From positions 226,665 through 290,664 of the forward strand of contig NZ_LMDI01000034.1 in assembly GCF_001425785.1 (NCBI RefSeq): a stretch of 64,000 nucleotides of DNA. Direction: 5' to 3'. Source of the DNA: Rhizobacter sp. Root1221. GTDB taxonomy: Bacteria; Pseudomonadota; Gammaproteobacteria; Burkholderiales; Burkholderiaceae_C. Position numbers and translations under genes: made by a program. Numbering within the stretch: the stretch's first letter is position 1; every line of letters starts with the position of its first letter. Below the pieces are notes generated by a model. That model was given only the letters and a program-made list of their open reading frames with translations, did not search any database and had not been told where the DNA came from. This document shows, piece by piece, positions 25,341 to 33,180 of the stretch.

Positions 25341-25964
25341 ATGGCGCCCATGACCTTCCGACCCACGCAGCTGCTGTTCCTCCCCGGTGCGTCCGGCGAC
25401 ACGGGCCTCTGGCAACCCGTCGCGGACCTGCTGCAACACCCCGCGGCACGGGTCCATGTCGGCTGGCCCGGGTTCGGGCCCACCCCGGCCCACCCGTCGT
25501 GCCGGGGCTTCGGTGACCTGGTCGCTGCGGTGCTCGGGCGGATCGACCGTCCCACCGCCTTGATCGCGCAGTCGATGGGCGGTGCGGTGGCGTTGCGCGC
25601 GGCACTCGCCCGCCCGGACCTCATCACGCACCTGGTGCTCGCGGCCACGTCGGGTGGCCTCGACGTGGCCGCACTCGGTGCAGTGGACTGGCGCGCAGGG
25701 TTCCTGGCGGCAAACCCCGCGTTGCCCACGTGGTTCGCCACGCACCGGGAAGACCTTTCGGCGCAAATCCCGTCGATCACCGCGCCCGCGCTGCTGCTGT
25801 GGGGGGACACCGATCCGATCAGCCCGGTGGCGGTGGGGCAGCGGCTCGCCGCACTCCTGCCGCATGCGCGGCTGCAGGTGGTTGCCGGTGGTGGACATGA
25901 CCTGGCGCGTGTCTTTGCCGCGCAGGTGGCGCCGTGGATCGACGCGCACCTGTCGGGCGTGTGA
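25341..25964 (+). CDS. Alpha/beta-fold hydrolase
   Basis: The protein has 207 residues, with catalytic serine in the elbow AQSMGG (the first glycine of G-x-S-x-G is alanine), acidic residue in LLWGDTDPISP and histidine in VAGGGHDLARV. The oxyanion turn is FLPGASGDTGLW near the start. It is small for the family, with a reduced lid, like esterases of the BioH/MenH type. Cytoplasmic. The substrate is not evident. A second in-frame ATG at 25350 is a possible start. It is divergent from the ACBP gene, which hints at a shared role in acyl metabolism but proves nothing. Confidence 0.82.
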   Translation: MAPMTFRPTQLLFLPGASGDTGLWQPVADLLQHPAARVHVGWPGFGPTPAHPSCRGFGDLVAAVLGRIDRPTALIAQSMGGAVALRAALARPDLITHLVLAATSGGLDVAALGAVDWRAGFLAANPALPTWFATHREDLSAQIPSITAPALLLWGDTDPISPVAVGQRLAALLPHARLQVVAGGGHDLARVFAAQVAPWIDAHLSGV

Positions 25965-25987
25965 ACCGTTCGCCCGGGGGACAGACA

Positions 25988-26008
25988 TGTGGCACCGGTG
26001 GTGCCACA
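25988..26008. repeat. 9-bp inverted repeat before the DUF3455 gene
   Basis: TGTGGCACC-GGT-GGTGCCACA is a perfect palindrome with a three-base centre, 24 bases after the hydrolase stop and 36 bases before the next start. No T tract follows, so an operator is at least as likely as a terminator. Confidence 0.5.
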
Positions 26009-26043
26009 CTGGGGCCCTCCGACCTTCAACGAAGGACCTGACG

Positions 26044-26589
26044 ATGAGCCCACGACTTCCATTTGCCGGCGCCGGGTGCGCCGCCCTGCTGGTGGCCGGC
26101 GGCTGTGCCCTCTCGCCGTCCGTCACCGCCCCGGACGTGCCCGCGTCGCTGCGCCCGCCGGCCGGGCAGGTGGTGTTCCTCGAGGCGCTTGCCTCGGGTG
26201 TACAGATCTACGATTGCGCACTGAAACCCGATGGCAGCGGCGCACACGGCTGGGTCTTCCGCGCGCCGGAGGCCACCCTGTCGGACCGCGCCGGTGGGGC
26301 GTTGGGCACGCACTACGCCGGCCCCACGTGGGCGGGGCCGGACGGCAGCACGGTGGTGGCCGAGGTCGCCGCCCGCGAGGCCGCGCCCATGGCCACGGCG
26401 ATCCCGTGGCTGCTGCTCTCGGCGAAGTCGGTCACGGGTGCCGGCCTGTTCGGCAAGACAACGAGCATCCAGCGCGTCCACACCGTGGGCGGGGCGGCCC
26501 CTGCCACACCGTGTGGGCCGGACAACGCGGGGCAGCAGGCCCGCATGCACTACACGGCAGCCTACTATTTCTACCGTGCCGGGCCGTGA
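26044..26589 (+). CDS. DUF3455 lipoprotein
   Basis: This 181-residue protein has a lipoprotein signal (CAALLVAGGC, cysteine about residue 21). The body fits DUF3455: VVFLEALASGVQIYDCALKPDG, W-FRAPEATL, a HYAGPTW segment and a C-terminal QQARMHYTAAYYFYRAG. Such proteins occur in bacteria and fungi as small secreted beta-sheet proteins with no known activity. AAGGACC lies just before the start. The 9-bp palindrome upstream may control it. It heads a run of small, mostly uncharacterised genes in the same direction. Confidence 0.83.
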   Translation: MSPRLPFAGAGCAALLVAGGCALSPSVTAPDVPASLRPPAGQVVFLEALASGVQIYDCALKPDGSGAHGWVFRAPEATLSDRAGGALGTHYAGPTWAGPDGSTVVAEVAAREAAPMATAIPWLLLSAKSVTGAGLFGKTTSIQRVHTVGGAAPATPCGPDNAGQQARMHYTAAYYFYRAGP

Positions 26590-26691
26590 CGGACCTCCTC
26601 CCCCCGAAGCGTGAGGACGACGCCCCCGTTGCTGCACTACGATGTGGCCCGCACCGTCCGCCGCCGCGCACGGGCATCACAGGGGCTATTC

Positions 26692-27015
26692 ATGAACTTC
26701 CAAGAGTCGATTCAGGTTTGCTTCAAGAAGTACGCTGACTTCACCGGCCGGGCCACACGCCCCGAGTACTGGTGGTTTGTGCTGTTCCTCGTGATCGGGA
26801 GCCTGGTGACCACGGGGATCAGCGAGTTCCTCGGCGGCATCTTCGCGGTGGCCACCCTCGTGCCGTCCTTGGCCGCGGGCGCCCGCCGCCTGCATGACAC
26901 CAACCGCACCGGCTGGTGGCAACTGATCGGCCTGATCCCGATGGTCGGCTGGATCGTGTTGATCGTGCTCCTGGCGCAACCAGGCCAATCGTCAACGTCG
27001 AACGCGACGGCATGA
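26692..27015 (+). CDS. DUF805 small membrane protein
   Basis: The product has 107 residues and about three membrane segments ([60 protein letters not shown]). The DUF805 hallmarks are present: [16 protein letters not shown] and [15 protein letters not shown]. The function is unknown; members are common as single genes and sometimes carry a zinc-ribbon. Its stop overlaps the following ATG by three bases, so translation is coupled to the DUF4124 protein. Confidence 0.88.
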   Translation: MNFQESIQVCFKKYADFTGRATRPEYWWFVLFLVIGSLVTTGISEFLGGIFAVATLVPSLAAGARRLHDTNRTGWWQLIGLIPMVGWIVLIVLLAQPGQSSTSNATA

Positions 27016-27503
27016 CCCGATCGAGTCTCCGGGTGGGCTGCCTCGCGCTGCTGGTGGCCACGGGCGCGGCGCGGGCCGGCGACATCTACCGTTGGGTGGA
27101 CGAGCAGGGGCGCACGCACATGGCCGACACGGTGCCCGAGCGCTACAAGCGCACGGCCCGGCACCTCGACGGCCGGAAGTACGAGTTGTCGCCGGCCGAG
27201 CAGGCCGCCGCGGCGGCGGCGCTGGAGCGAACCCGGGCGGAACAGGCCGAAGCGGACGCGCGGCGGGCGGCGGCGCCCGACCCCGCGCCTTCCGTCCGTG
27301 CGCCTGGCGGGAAAGCCGCGGGCAGCAAGGTGGAGGACAACTCGGGCAGCGAATGCGACCGGCTCTGGCGCCAGTACTACGCGAGCCAGGCTTGTTTCGG
27401 GCCATGGCAGACCACGCCGCAGGCCCACGCCCGCTGCAAGGAAACCGTGAGCCCGGCAGCCCGATGCGGGGTGTCCGGGCCGCCAGCCGACGCTCGGCGC
27501 TGA
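27012..27503 (+). CDS. DUF4124 secreted protein
   Basis: This 163-residue protein has a signal peptide ([12 protein letters not shown]) followed immediately by the DUF4124 domain ([24 protein letters not shown]), a short beta fold common in proteobacterial envelope proteins. The middle is an alanine/glutamate-rich helix ([23 protein letters not shown]) and the C-terminal part has four cysteines (ECDRLW, ACFGPW, RCKETV, RCGVS) able to form two disulfides. No enzymatic function known. Overlaps the DUF805 gene by 4 bases. Confidence 0.85.
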   Translation: MTRSSLRVGCLALLVATGAARAGDIYRWVDEQGRTHMADTVPERYKRTARHLDGRKYELSPAEQAAAAAALERTRAEQAEADARRAAAPDPAPSVRAPGGKAAGSKVEDNSGSECDRLWRQYYASQACFGPWQTTPQAHARCKETVSPAARCGVSGPPADARR

Positions 27504-27505
27504 CC

Positions 27506-28075
27506 ATGGCTTCTCACGAGATCTACATCAGCACGGACGTCGAAACCGACGGCCCCATTCCGGGGCCGCACTCGATGCTGAGCATCGGCTCCGCCGCCTA
27601 CACGGCGGACAAGCAGCTCGTGGCCACCTTCTCGGCCAACCTCGACACCTTGCCGGGCGCCACGGCGCACCCGGACACGGCGCGGTGGTGGGCCACCCAG
27701 CCCGAGGCCTGGGCCGCGTGCCGCACGAACCTCGAAACGCCCGAGGCGGCCATGGCACGCTACGTCGCGTGGATCCGCACGCTGGCCGGCAAGCCGGTGT
27801 TCGTGGCCTACCCGGCGGGTTTCGATTTCCTGTTCGTCTACTGGTACCTGATGCGGTTCGTGGGCGAGAGCCCGTTCAGCCACTCGGCACTCGACATGAA
27901 AACCTTCGCCATGGCGGTGCTGCGCACCGACTACCGCAACAGCACCAAGCGCAACATGCCGGCCGAGTGGTTCGACCCGATGCCCCACACCCACGTGGCG
28001 CTCGACGACGCCATCGAGCAGGGGGCGCTCTTCTGCAACATGCTCCGGCACCACCGTGACGGGAAGCTGTCGTGA
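27506..28075 (+). CDS. 3'-5' exonuclease of the DnaQ-like fold
   Basis: The protein is 189 residues, a single RNase H-like exonuclease domain. Acidic ligands are visible in STDVETDGP (Asp11, Glu13), in the middle ([16 protein letters not shown]) and in the last motif [13 protein letters not shown], the H-x4-D arrangement of DEDDh enzymes. No polymerase or helicase part is attached, so it resembles oligoribonuclease-like or stand-alone exonucleases. Substrate and role are unknown. It starts two bases after the DUF4124 stop and overlaps the next GTG by four bases. Confidence 0.86.
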   Translation: MASHEIYISTDVETDGPIPGPHSMLSIGSAAYTADKQLVATFSANLDTLPGATAHPDTARWWATQPEAWAACRTNLETPEAAMARYVAWIRTLAGKPVFVAYPAGFDFLFVYWYLMRFVGESPFSHSALDMKTFAMAVLRTDYRNSTKRNMPAEWFDPMPHTHVALDDAIEQGALFCNMLRHHRDGKLS

Positions 28076-28398
28076 GTGCCAACGCCGAATTCGTGCGCCA
28101 CGTGCGTGACCAGCTGGCGCCGCTGGGCGCGCTCACCGGGGGCACCTTCTTTGGCGGGCACGCCATCAAGTCCGGCGGCCGGCAGTTCGCGATGGTGATG
28201 GGCAACACCTTGTATTTGCGGGTCAACGACACCACCCGGCCGGACTACGAGGCAGCGGGCAGTGCCCCGTTCTCCTACACCACGAAAAAGGGCGTGGTCC
28301 AGGTGCGGACGTACTTCCGTGCACCGGAGGCGCTGCTCGACGACCGCGACCTGCTCGTGGCATGGGCCCACCGGGCCATCGCGGCGGCTGCGCCCTGA
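28072..28398 (+). CDS. TfoX/Sxy N-terminal domain protein
   Basis: This is a 108-residue protein that starts at GTG inside the previous stop (GTGA). It covers only the N-terminal TfoX domain: [26 protein letters not shown], then [31 protein letters not shown] and a short helical end. Full-length TfoX/Sxy is a competence regulator in gammaproteobacteria. Single-domain versions like this one are widespread and have no proven role. Coupled translation with the exonuclease suggests a DNA-related context, but that is inference. Confidence 0.88.
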   Translation: MSANAEFVRHVRDQLAPLGALTGGTFFGGHAIKSGGRQFAMVMGNTLYLRVNDTTRPDYEAAGSAPFSYTTKKGVVQVRTYFRAPEALLDDRDLLVAWAHRAIAAAAP

Positions 28399-28508
28399 GT
28401 CCCGGCGAGGGGGCGGTGCCGCGATGAAACTGGGGGTGGTGGTGTACCGGCATTGGTGGCAGCATCCGGATGGATCCGGTGCGCACCGCACCGGCCGAAA
28501 GGTCCCCC

Positions 28509-28745
28509 ATGCGTCCGCTGTCCATCTCTCCGCTGGCTGCCACCAGGGCCGCGATTGCCGTCGTGCTGGTGGCGGCCGTGGCCGCCGTGGCAGGGGCCCA
28601 GCTCTGGCCTGACGTGCCGTTCGCCACCGTGCTGCTCTGGAGCGCGCTCGGCGCCATCGCGCTGTTCAGCGTCGTCACCACGGCAACCGTGGCAGTGCTG
28701 ACGTTCCAGAAGTTCATCCTGCACCACGGCCGCACCGACGTCTGA
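28509..28745 (+). CDS. Small two-helix membrane protein, unknown
   Basis: Taking ATG 28509 gives 78 residues; an upstream in-frame ATG at 28470 would add a polar leader without membrane character. Two hydrophobic helices are seen (AAIAVVLVAAVAAVAGAQLW and FATVLLWSALGAIALFSVVTTATVAVL), with a short basic tail FILHHGRTDV. No family recognised. It stands nine bases before the next gene and probably shares its transcript. Confidence 0.6.
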   Translation: MRPLSISPLAATRAAIAVVLVAAVAAVAGAQLWPDVPFATVLLWSALGAIALFSVVTTATVAVLTFQKFILHHGRTDV

Positions 28746-28753
28746 TCCCGCAC

Positions 28754-29125
28754 ATGCCCGTGCCGCCCATGACCACCGAGGCCGCCTGGGCGTTGCTGGC
28801 GCTGGGTCTCGGCCATGTCGCCTACACCTTTGCCAAGTTCCGCGGGCCGTTGAAGGCCGCCGCCGGTGATGGCTTCACGAATCAGTTCAAGTGGCCCGAG
28901 GAGCGCCGCACGGCGCTCTGGTTCGCGCTGTTCGGTCCGCTGCTGATCCTTGCCGGGCACACGGCAGTGCATGCCGCGGCCGCGGGTGACATGGCCCTGA
29001 TCCGCATCGTCGGAGGGTACGTGTTCACCACCTCGGTCATCGGCGTGGCGGCCGTGCCGAAGTCCCCCTTCCTCTTGTCGTTGCCGGTGTCGGGGCTGCT
29101 GCTGGCCCGCAGCCTCGGCCTCTGA
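28754..29125 (+). CDS. DUF6463-like membrane protein
   Basis: The product has 123 residues with three or four membrane segments. The pattern GLGHVAYTFAKFRGPLKAAAGDGFTNQF followed by RTALWFALFGPLLILAGH matches the DUF6463 family of small membrane proteins, whose function is unknown. Two ATG codons (residues 1 and 6) could both start it. The next gene begins two bases after its stop. Confidence 0.74.
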   Translation: MPVPPMTTEAAWALLALGLGHVAYTFAKFRGPLKAAAGDGFTNQFKWPEERRTALWFALFGPLLILAGHTAVHAAAAGDMALIRIVGGYVFTTSVIGVAAVPKSPFLLSLPVSGLLLARSLGL

Positions 29126-29127
29126 CC

Positions 29128-29349
29128 TTGAACCAGCCCATCGTCGGATTCCACCAGGACGACCAGCACGACTGGGTGGCCGAACTCGCCTGTGGCCACG
29201 TGCAGCACGTGCGGCACAACCCGCCCTGGACCTCGCGCCCGTGGGTCACCACCGCCGAAGGCCGCCAGGGGGTGCTCGGCTGCACCCTCGCTTGCCGCAA
29301 GTGCGACCAGGGTGCGCCGCGCGATCTGCCCGAACGGGCGGCCCCATGA
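29128..29349 (+). CDS. DUF3565 protein
   Basis: This 73-residue protein from a TTG start has the DUF3565 pattern: PIVGFHQDDQHDWVAELACGHVQHVRHNPPW, then a C-x7-C-x-C type end (VLGCTLACRKC). The paired cysteines and histidines (ACGHVQHVRH, CRKCDQG) suggest a small zinc-binding fold. The function is unknown. Its stop overlaps the ATG of the next gene by four bases. Confidence 0.83.
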   Translation: MNQPIVGFHQDDQHDWVAELACGHVQHVRHNPPWTSRPWVTTAEGRQGVLGCTLACRKCDQGAPRDLPERAAP

Positions 29350-30209
29350 TCCGCACACCCGCCCTGCTCGCATTGACCCTTCACCTCGGAACGGCCATGG
29401 CCATCGACATCGCTCCCCTGTGGGACTTCTCTCGCCCCGACCAGAGCGAACGCAGGTTCACCACCGCGATGGCCACGGCCGCCGGCGACGACCGCCTGAT
29501 CCTCGCCACCCAGGTGGCGCGCGTGCATGGCTTGCGCCGCGATTTCACCCGCGCACTGGCATTGCTGGACACGCTGGCGCCGCAGCTGGCCGGCGCCGGG
29601 CCCGAGGCGCGGGCCTGGTTCGCCCTGGAACGCGGGCGTGCGCGGGTCTCGGCCACGCACCTGCCCGCGCAGCGCTCGCCCGAGGCACGTGCGCTCGCAC
29701 GCGCGGACTATCTGGCCGCGGTGCAGTGGGCCCGCGAGGCCGGGCGTGACGGCCTGGCCATCGATGCACTCCACATGTTGGCGTTCGTGGACGACACATC
29801 CGCAGCGCAGCTGCATTGGGCGCAGGAAGCCCTGGTGATTGCCGAGAGGTCGGCGCAACCCGAGGCCGCGCGGTGGCGCGCGCCGCTGCTCAACAACGCG
29901 GGGTGTGCCTTGCATGCGATGGGGCGATACCCCGAGGCGCTGGCGGTGTTCGAGCGCGCGCTGGTGTGGCGCGAGCAGAACGGGCAGGCCGGTGCGACGC
30001 GCGTGGCCCGGTGGATGGTGGCGTGGACGTTGCGGGCGCTGGGTCGCCTCGATGAGGCCATCGCCATCCAGCTGCGCCTCGAACGCGAGTGGGACGAGGC
30101 CGGCGCACCGGACCCGTTCGTGTTCGACGAGCTGGTGCTGCTGTACCGGCAACTCGGAGGCAACGACCGGGCCGCGATGTATGAGGCCCGGCGGGGAGCG
30201 GTGAAGTGA
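29346..30209 (+). CDS. Secreted tetratricopeptide-repeat protein
   Basis: The protein is 287 residues with a short signal (ALLALTLHLGTAMA). The rest is a solenoid of helix pairs; the clearest TPR units are LLNNAGCALHAMGRYPEALAVFERAL and RWMVAWTLRALGRLDEAIAIQLRLE, with earlier degenerate units around RDFTRALALLDTLAPQLAG. TPR solenoids bind other proteins. The partner is unknown. It ends the run of small co-directional genes and meets the PEP-CTERM gene tail to tail 15 bases on. Confidence 0.8.
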   Translation: MIRTPALLALTLHLGTAMAIDIAPLWDFSRPDQSERRFTTAMATAAGDDRLILATQVARVHGLRRDFTRALALLDTLAPQLAGAGPEARAWFALERGRARVSATHLPAQRSPEARALARADYLAAVQWAREAGRDGLAIDALHMLAFVDDTSAAQLHWAQEALVIAERSAQPEAARWRAPLLNNAGCALHAMGRYPEALAVFERALVWREQNGQAGATRVARWMVAWTLRALGRLDEAIAIQLRLEREWDEAGAPDPFVFDELVLLYRQLGGNDRAAMYEARRGAVK

Positions 30210-30224
30210 CGCGTTTGCCCGCGG

Positions 30225-31115
30225 TCAGGCCGGCACGGTCAGTGCGGCGTGCGCGGGCCGGCGCTTGCGTGCGGTGAAGCCCACGATGCTGGCGCCGGCC
30301 AGCAACAGCAGCCACGTTTCCGGCTCCGGGATGGGCGGGGACACGTTGACGTACGAGCCGGCGTTGATGGAGCCTTGCAGCGCCGCGTCGCTGTTGTTGG
30401 TGATGGTGAGCGCCAGCAGGCCGCCGGGGCCGACGCTGTAGCTGAAGATGTCGGTCAGGCCCGAACCGAGGCCCCAGATGCTGGCGCCGATGGTGGTGCG
30501 CACGCGGCCGAACAGGTCACCGAGCGTGAGGGACGCGAACGAACCATTGGTGTCATACGCCGTGAACGCGGACAGCGGATTGGCATCACCGACGATGTCG
30601 ATCGTGGCGAAACCGCTGAAGGTGAACGACGAATGGGCGTCGAGCGAGAAATCGCGCGTGAACGTGGCGCGGGCGTTGGCGTCAGCCTGCCGGTCGGTCA
30701 GCTCGACGCCGGCGCGCAGGGTGGTCCACCCGACGGTGGCGGCTACGTTCGTGTGCGTCCAGTCGTTGGGGCCGTTGATGTAGGCGTGGCTTTCGCCCAT
30801 GTAGATCGGCGGGCCGCCAGCACGGTGCATGTTGTCCGAGTGGTTGGACTGGCCCCAGGTGTGCTCCAGCACGCCGGTGTCAGGGTTGACCGCAGACGAC
30901 AGCAAGTCGCGTGAGTTGGCGGTGGCATCGATGCTGCCATAGTTCGTCCACTCGCCACCCAGGGAGTGCGGGCCGTCGAACACCGGGCTGCCGGTGCGCA
31001 GGGCCGGCAACCGGCCGTCCTCGAGTGCGAAGCGAGCGTCGTACGTGGTGTTCGCGTGGGCGAAAGACGCGATGCCGCAAGCAAGCGCGGCCACCATGAA
31101 TGAAAACTTGTTCAA
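30225..31115 (-). CDS. PEP-CTERM sorting domain protein
   Basis: The TTG start at 31115 has AAGGGAG about six bases upstream; ATG 31097 is the alternative. The 296-residue product has a signal peptide (AALACGIASFAHA), a beta-rich extracellular domain with a run of asparagine/threonine strands, and the C-terminal sorting tail PEPETWLLLLAGASIVGF followed by TARKRR. In this system exosortase (EpsH/XrtA) cuts at the PEP motif, usually with exopolysaccharide export. No exosortase is in the window, so it must be encoded elsewhere. Inverted repeats upstream (31151-31179) may regulate it. Confidence 0.87.
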   Translation of the reverse strand: MNKFSFMVAALACGIASFAHANTTYDARFALEDGRLPALRTGSPVFDGPHSLGGEWTNYGSIDATANSRDLLSSAVNPDTGVLEHTWGQSNHSDNMHRAGGPPIYMGESHAYINGPNDWTHTNVAATVGWTTLRAGVELTDRQADANARATFTRDFSLDAHSSFTFSGFATIDIVGDANPLSAFTAYDTNGSFASLTLGDLFGRVRTTIGASIWGLGSGLTDIFSYSVGPGGLLALTITNNSDAALQGSINAGSYVNVSPPIPEPETWLLLLAGASIVGFTARKRRPAHAALTVPA

Positions 31116-31150
31116 GATAACTCCCTTGGGCCGTGCATTGCGGCCCGCTG

Positions 31151-31179
31151 TGCCTAAGATCCGAAGGGAATGTTAGGCA
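31151..31179. promoter_or_regulatory. Inverted repeat upstream of the PEP-CTERM gene
   Basis: TGCCTAA and TTAGGCA form a perfect seven-base inverted repeat with a 15-base spacer, centred about 50 bases upstream of the TTG start. The size and position suit a dimeric repressor or activator site. Confidence 0.45.
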
Positions 31180-31254
31180 CTACCGGCGCGCTTCTCGCCC
31201 CCCATTCGTGGGATCGGCCGCGGTACCCCCCGCATACAGGGTGCACCGGCGGAC

Positions 31255-31273
31255 ACACCTGGAAACCAGGTGT
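31255..31273. repeat. 8-bp inverted repeat between the MBL and PEP-CTERM genes
   Basis: ACACCTGG-AAA-CCAGGTGT is a perfect hairpin with a three-base loop, 20 bases downstream of the MBL-fold gene's stop. There is no T tract on either strand. It could be a rho-independent-like pause, an mRNA 3' end stabiliser or an operator. Confidence 0.5.
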
Positions 31274-31292
31274 CAGGTTCGGTCACACCTGC

Positions 31293-32369
31293 TCAGGCCA
31301 CCGAGAAGCGGAACACCCCGTCGTCGCCCAACGTGCGCTGCAGCTGCCCGCCCAGCCACAGCGCGTGCAGGTGCGCGATGGACTCGCCCATCGCGAAGGT
31401 GGTCTGGTGCAAGTCGAGCGGGCGCTTGAACAGCACAGGCAGCAGGCCCGCGGCTGTTTGCGGGGCATCGCGGCATGCGGCCATCACGTCGGCCAGGCGC
31501 TCGTCGTGGTGCTGGTGCAATTGGCCCACCCGCGTGTGCATGCCGCGGAACGGGCGGCCGTGCGACGGCAGCACGAGGGTGTCGGCCGGCAGCGTGAGGT
31601 AGCGTTCGATCGATTGCAGGTAGAGCGTCAGCGAGTTCGCTTCGGGCTCCATGTCGGTCACCATGACGTTCGTGGAGATGCGCGGCAGAAGCATGTCGCC
31701 CGAGATCAGCACGCCGAGCGTCTCGCAGTGCAGCGACATGTGTTCGGGCGCGTGCCCGTAGCCCGAGATGCAGCGCCAGGTGTGGCCGCCCACGTCGAAC
31801 GTCAGCCCGTCGAGCAGGCGGCGGTAGCTGGCGGGCACCTTCGGCACCATCGACGAGTAGTAGTTCGTGCGGGCCTTGATCTTTTCGATGGAGCCGGGGT
31901 CGGTGAGCCCGTGGCTGGCCATGAAGGCGGCGGCCGCGGCGCCGCCGAACCCCGTGGTGGACTGGCTGGCCTGGCGCGCGCTGGTGTAGTCGGTGGCACT
32001 CATCCACAGGCGGCACGGGCGGCCCGGCCCGGACCAGCGTTCGGTGAGCCAGTCGGCCAGGCCGATGTGGTCGGGGTGCATGTGCGTGACCACGAGGCGC
32101 AGCACCGGCAGGCCGTCGAGTTCGTTCGCGAACACCTGTTCCCAGAGGCCCTGCGTGTCGGCATTCGTGATGCCGCAATCGACGATGGTCCAGCCTTCGC
32201 GGCCGTCGAGCCGGTCGCGCAGCAGCCACAGGTTGATGTGGTCGAGCGCGAAGGGCAGGCCCATGCGCACCCACCGCACGCCGGGAGCGATTTCGAGGGC
32301 GCGGCCCGGATCGGGGAGGGTTTCCCCCAGGGGGTACTGCAGTTGTCGTTCGAGTTCGTTCATCGCCAT
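31293..32369 (-). CDS. MBL-fold metallohydrolase
   Basis: This 358-residue cytoplasmic protein has the zinc motif THMHPDH (H-x-H-x-D-H) after VLRLVVTH, a further histidine in SGYGHAPEHMSLHCE, an aspartate in LISGDMLLPRIS and a last histidine in PSHGRPFRGMH. This full set of ligands implies a two-metal site, as in glyoxalase II-like and lactonase-like enzymes. The C-terminal helical part (LHQHHDERLADVMAAC) is like beta-lactamase-associated winged-helix proteins of acyl-CoA or thioester metabolism. The exact substrate is not known. ATG codons at residues 1 and 3 are both possible starts. Confidence 0.87.
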   Translation of the reverse strand: MAMNELERQLQYPLGETLPDPGRALEIAPGVRWVRMGLPFALDHINLWLLRDRLDGREGWTIVDCGITNADTQGLWEQVFANELDGLPVLRLVVTHMHPDHIGLADWLTERWSGPGRPCRLWMSATDYTSARQASQSTTGFGGAAAAAFMASHGLTDPGSIEKIKARTNYYSSMVPKVPASYRRLLDGLTFDVGGHTWRCISGYGHAPEHMSLHCETLGVLISGDMLLPRISTNVMVTDMEPEANSLTLYLQSIERYLTLPADTLVLPSHGRPFRGMHTRVGQLHQHHDERLADVMAACRDAPQTAAGLLPVLFKRPLDLHQTTFAMGESIAHLHALWLGGQLQRTLGDDGVFRFSVA

Positions 32370-32509
32370 GATGGGGGAGTCGCCACGCGCGGCGAGGAGG
32401 TCGTTTGGCCCATTCTAGGGATGACCGGGTCCCCTTGCTGTCGCTCAGGCGTCCACGCCGGATCGCCCCGTCCGGCCGGCCCGGCGGCCCCGGCCGGTAA
32501 AATCGGGCC

Positions 32510-33178
32510 ATGCCTTCCGAACTCCAAGAGCTTTTCGAGAACAACCTGCGCTGGTCGCAGGAAACGGAGGCCCGTACCCCGGGCTTCTTCACCAACCTGC
32601 TGGCCCAACAGGCCCCGCAATACCTCTGGATCGGCTGCGCCGACAGCCGCGTGCCCGCCAACGAACTGGTCGGCCTGCTGCCCGGCGAATTGTTCGTGCA
32701 CCGCAACGTCGCCAACGTCGTGGTCCATTCCGACCTGAACTGCCTGTCGGTGATCCAGTTCGCCACCGACATGCTGAAGGTCAAGCACATCATCGTCGTG
32801 GGCCATTCCGGCTGCGGCGGCGTGGCCGCGTCGTTGAACGACGTGTCCGTGGGCCTGGCCGACAACTGGCTGCGCCACGTGAAGGACGTGCGGCACCACC
32901 ACCAGGCGTGGCTCGACACCGTGCCGCCCGACCGCCGGGTCGATGCGCTGTGCGAGTTGAACGTCATCGAACAATCGCTCAACGTGTGCCAGACCACCAT
33001 GGTGCAGGACGCCTGGGAGCGCGGCCAGAAGATCTCGGTGCACGGCTGGTTCTACCGGCTGGCCGACGGGCGGCTGAAGGACTTGTCCATCTCCGTGTCG
33101 AGCCCCGGGCACCTGACCGACGCCTACGACCTCGCGCTGGCCGCGATCCACCGCCGCTACGCCCCCCAGGAGACCTGA
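32510..33178 (+). CDS. can: Beta-carbonic anhydrase
   Basis: This is a 222-residue beta-class enzyme that interconverts carbon dioxide and bicarbonate. Zinc ligands are Cys43 in CADSR (with Asp45-Arg47), His99 and Cys102 in GHSGCGG. Length and sequence fit Can of proteobacteria. The gene ends two bases before aceK and is probably co-transcribed. Bicarbonate supply fits biotin carboxylases in the leucine/isovalerate route, which this region seems to serve (thiolase and HMG-CoA lyase downstream). Confidence 0.94.
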   Translation: MPSELQELFENNLRWSQETEARTPGFFTNLLAQQAPQYLWIGCADSRVPANELVGLLPGELFVHRNVANVVVHSDLNCLSVIQFATDMLKVKHIIVVGHSGCGGVAASLNDVSVGLADNWLRHVKDVRHHHQAWLDTVPPDRRVDALCELNVIEQSLNVCQTTMVQDAWERGQKISVHGWFYRLADGRLKDLSISVSSPGHLTDAYDLALAAIHRRYAPQET

Positions 33179-33180
33179 CG

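Noticed and set aside
25988-26003. Possible sigma-54 promoter before DUF3455
   Set aside because: GG and GC have the right spacing, but TTGC is GTGC, and the sequence is explained by the palindrome.
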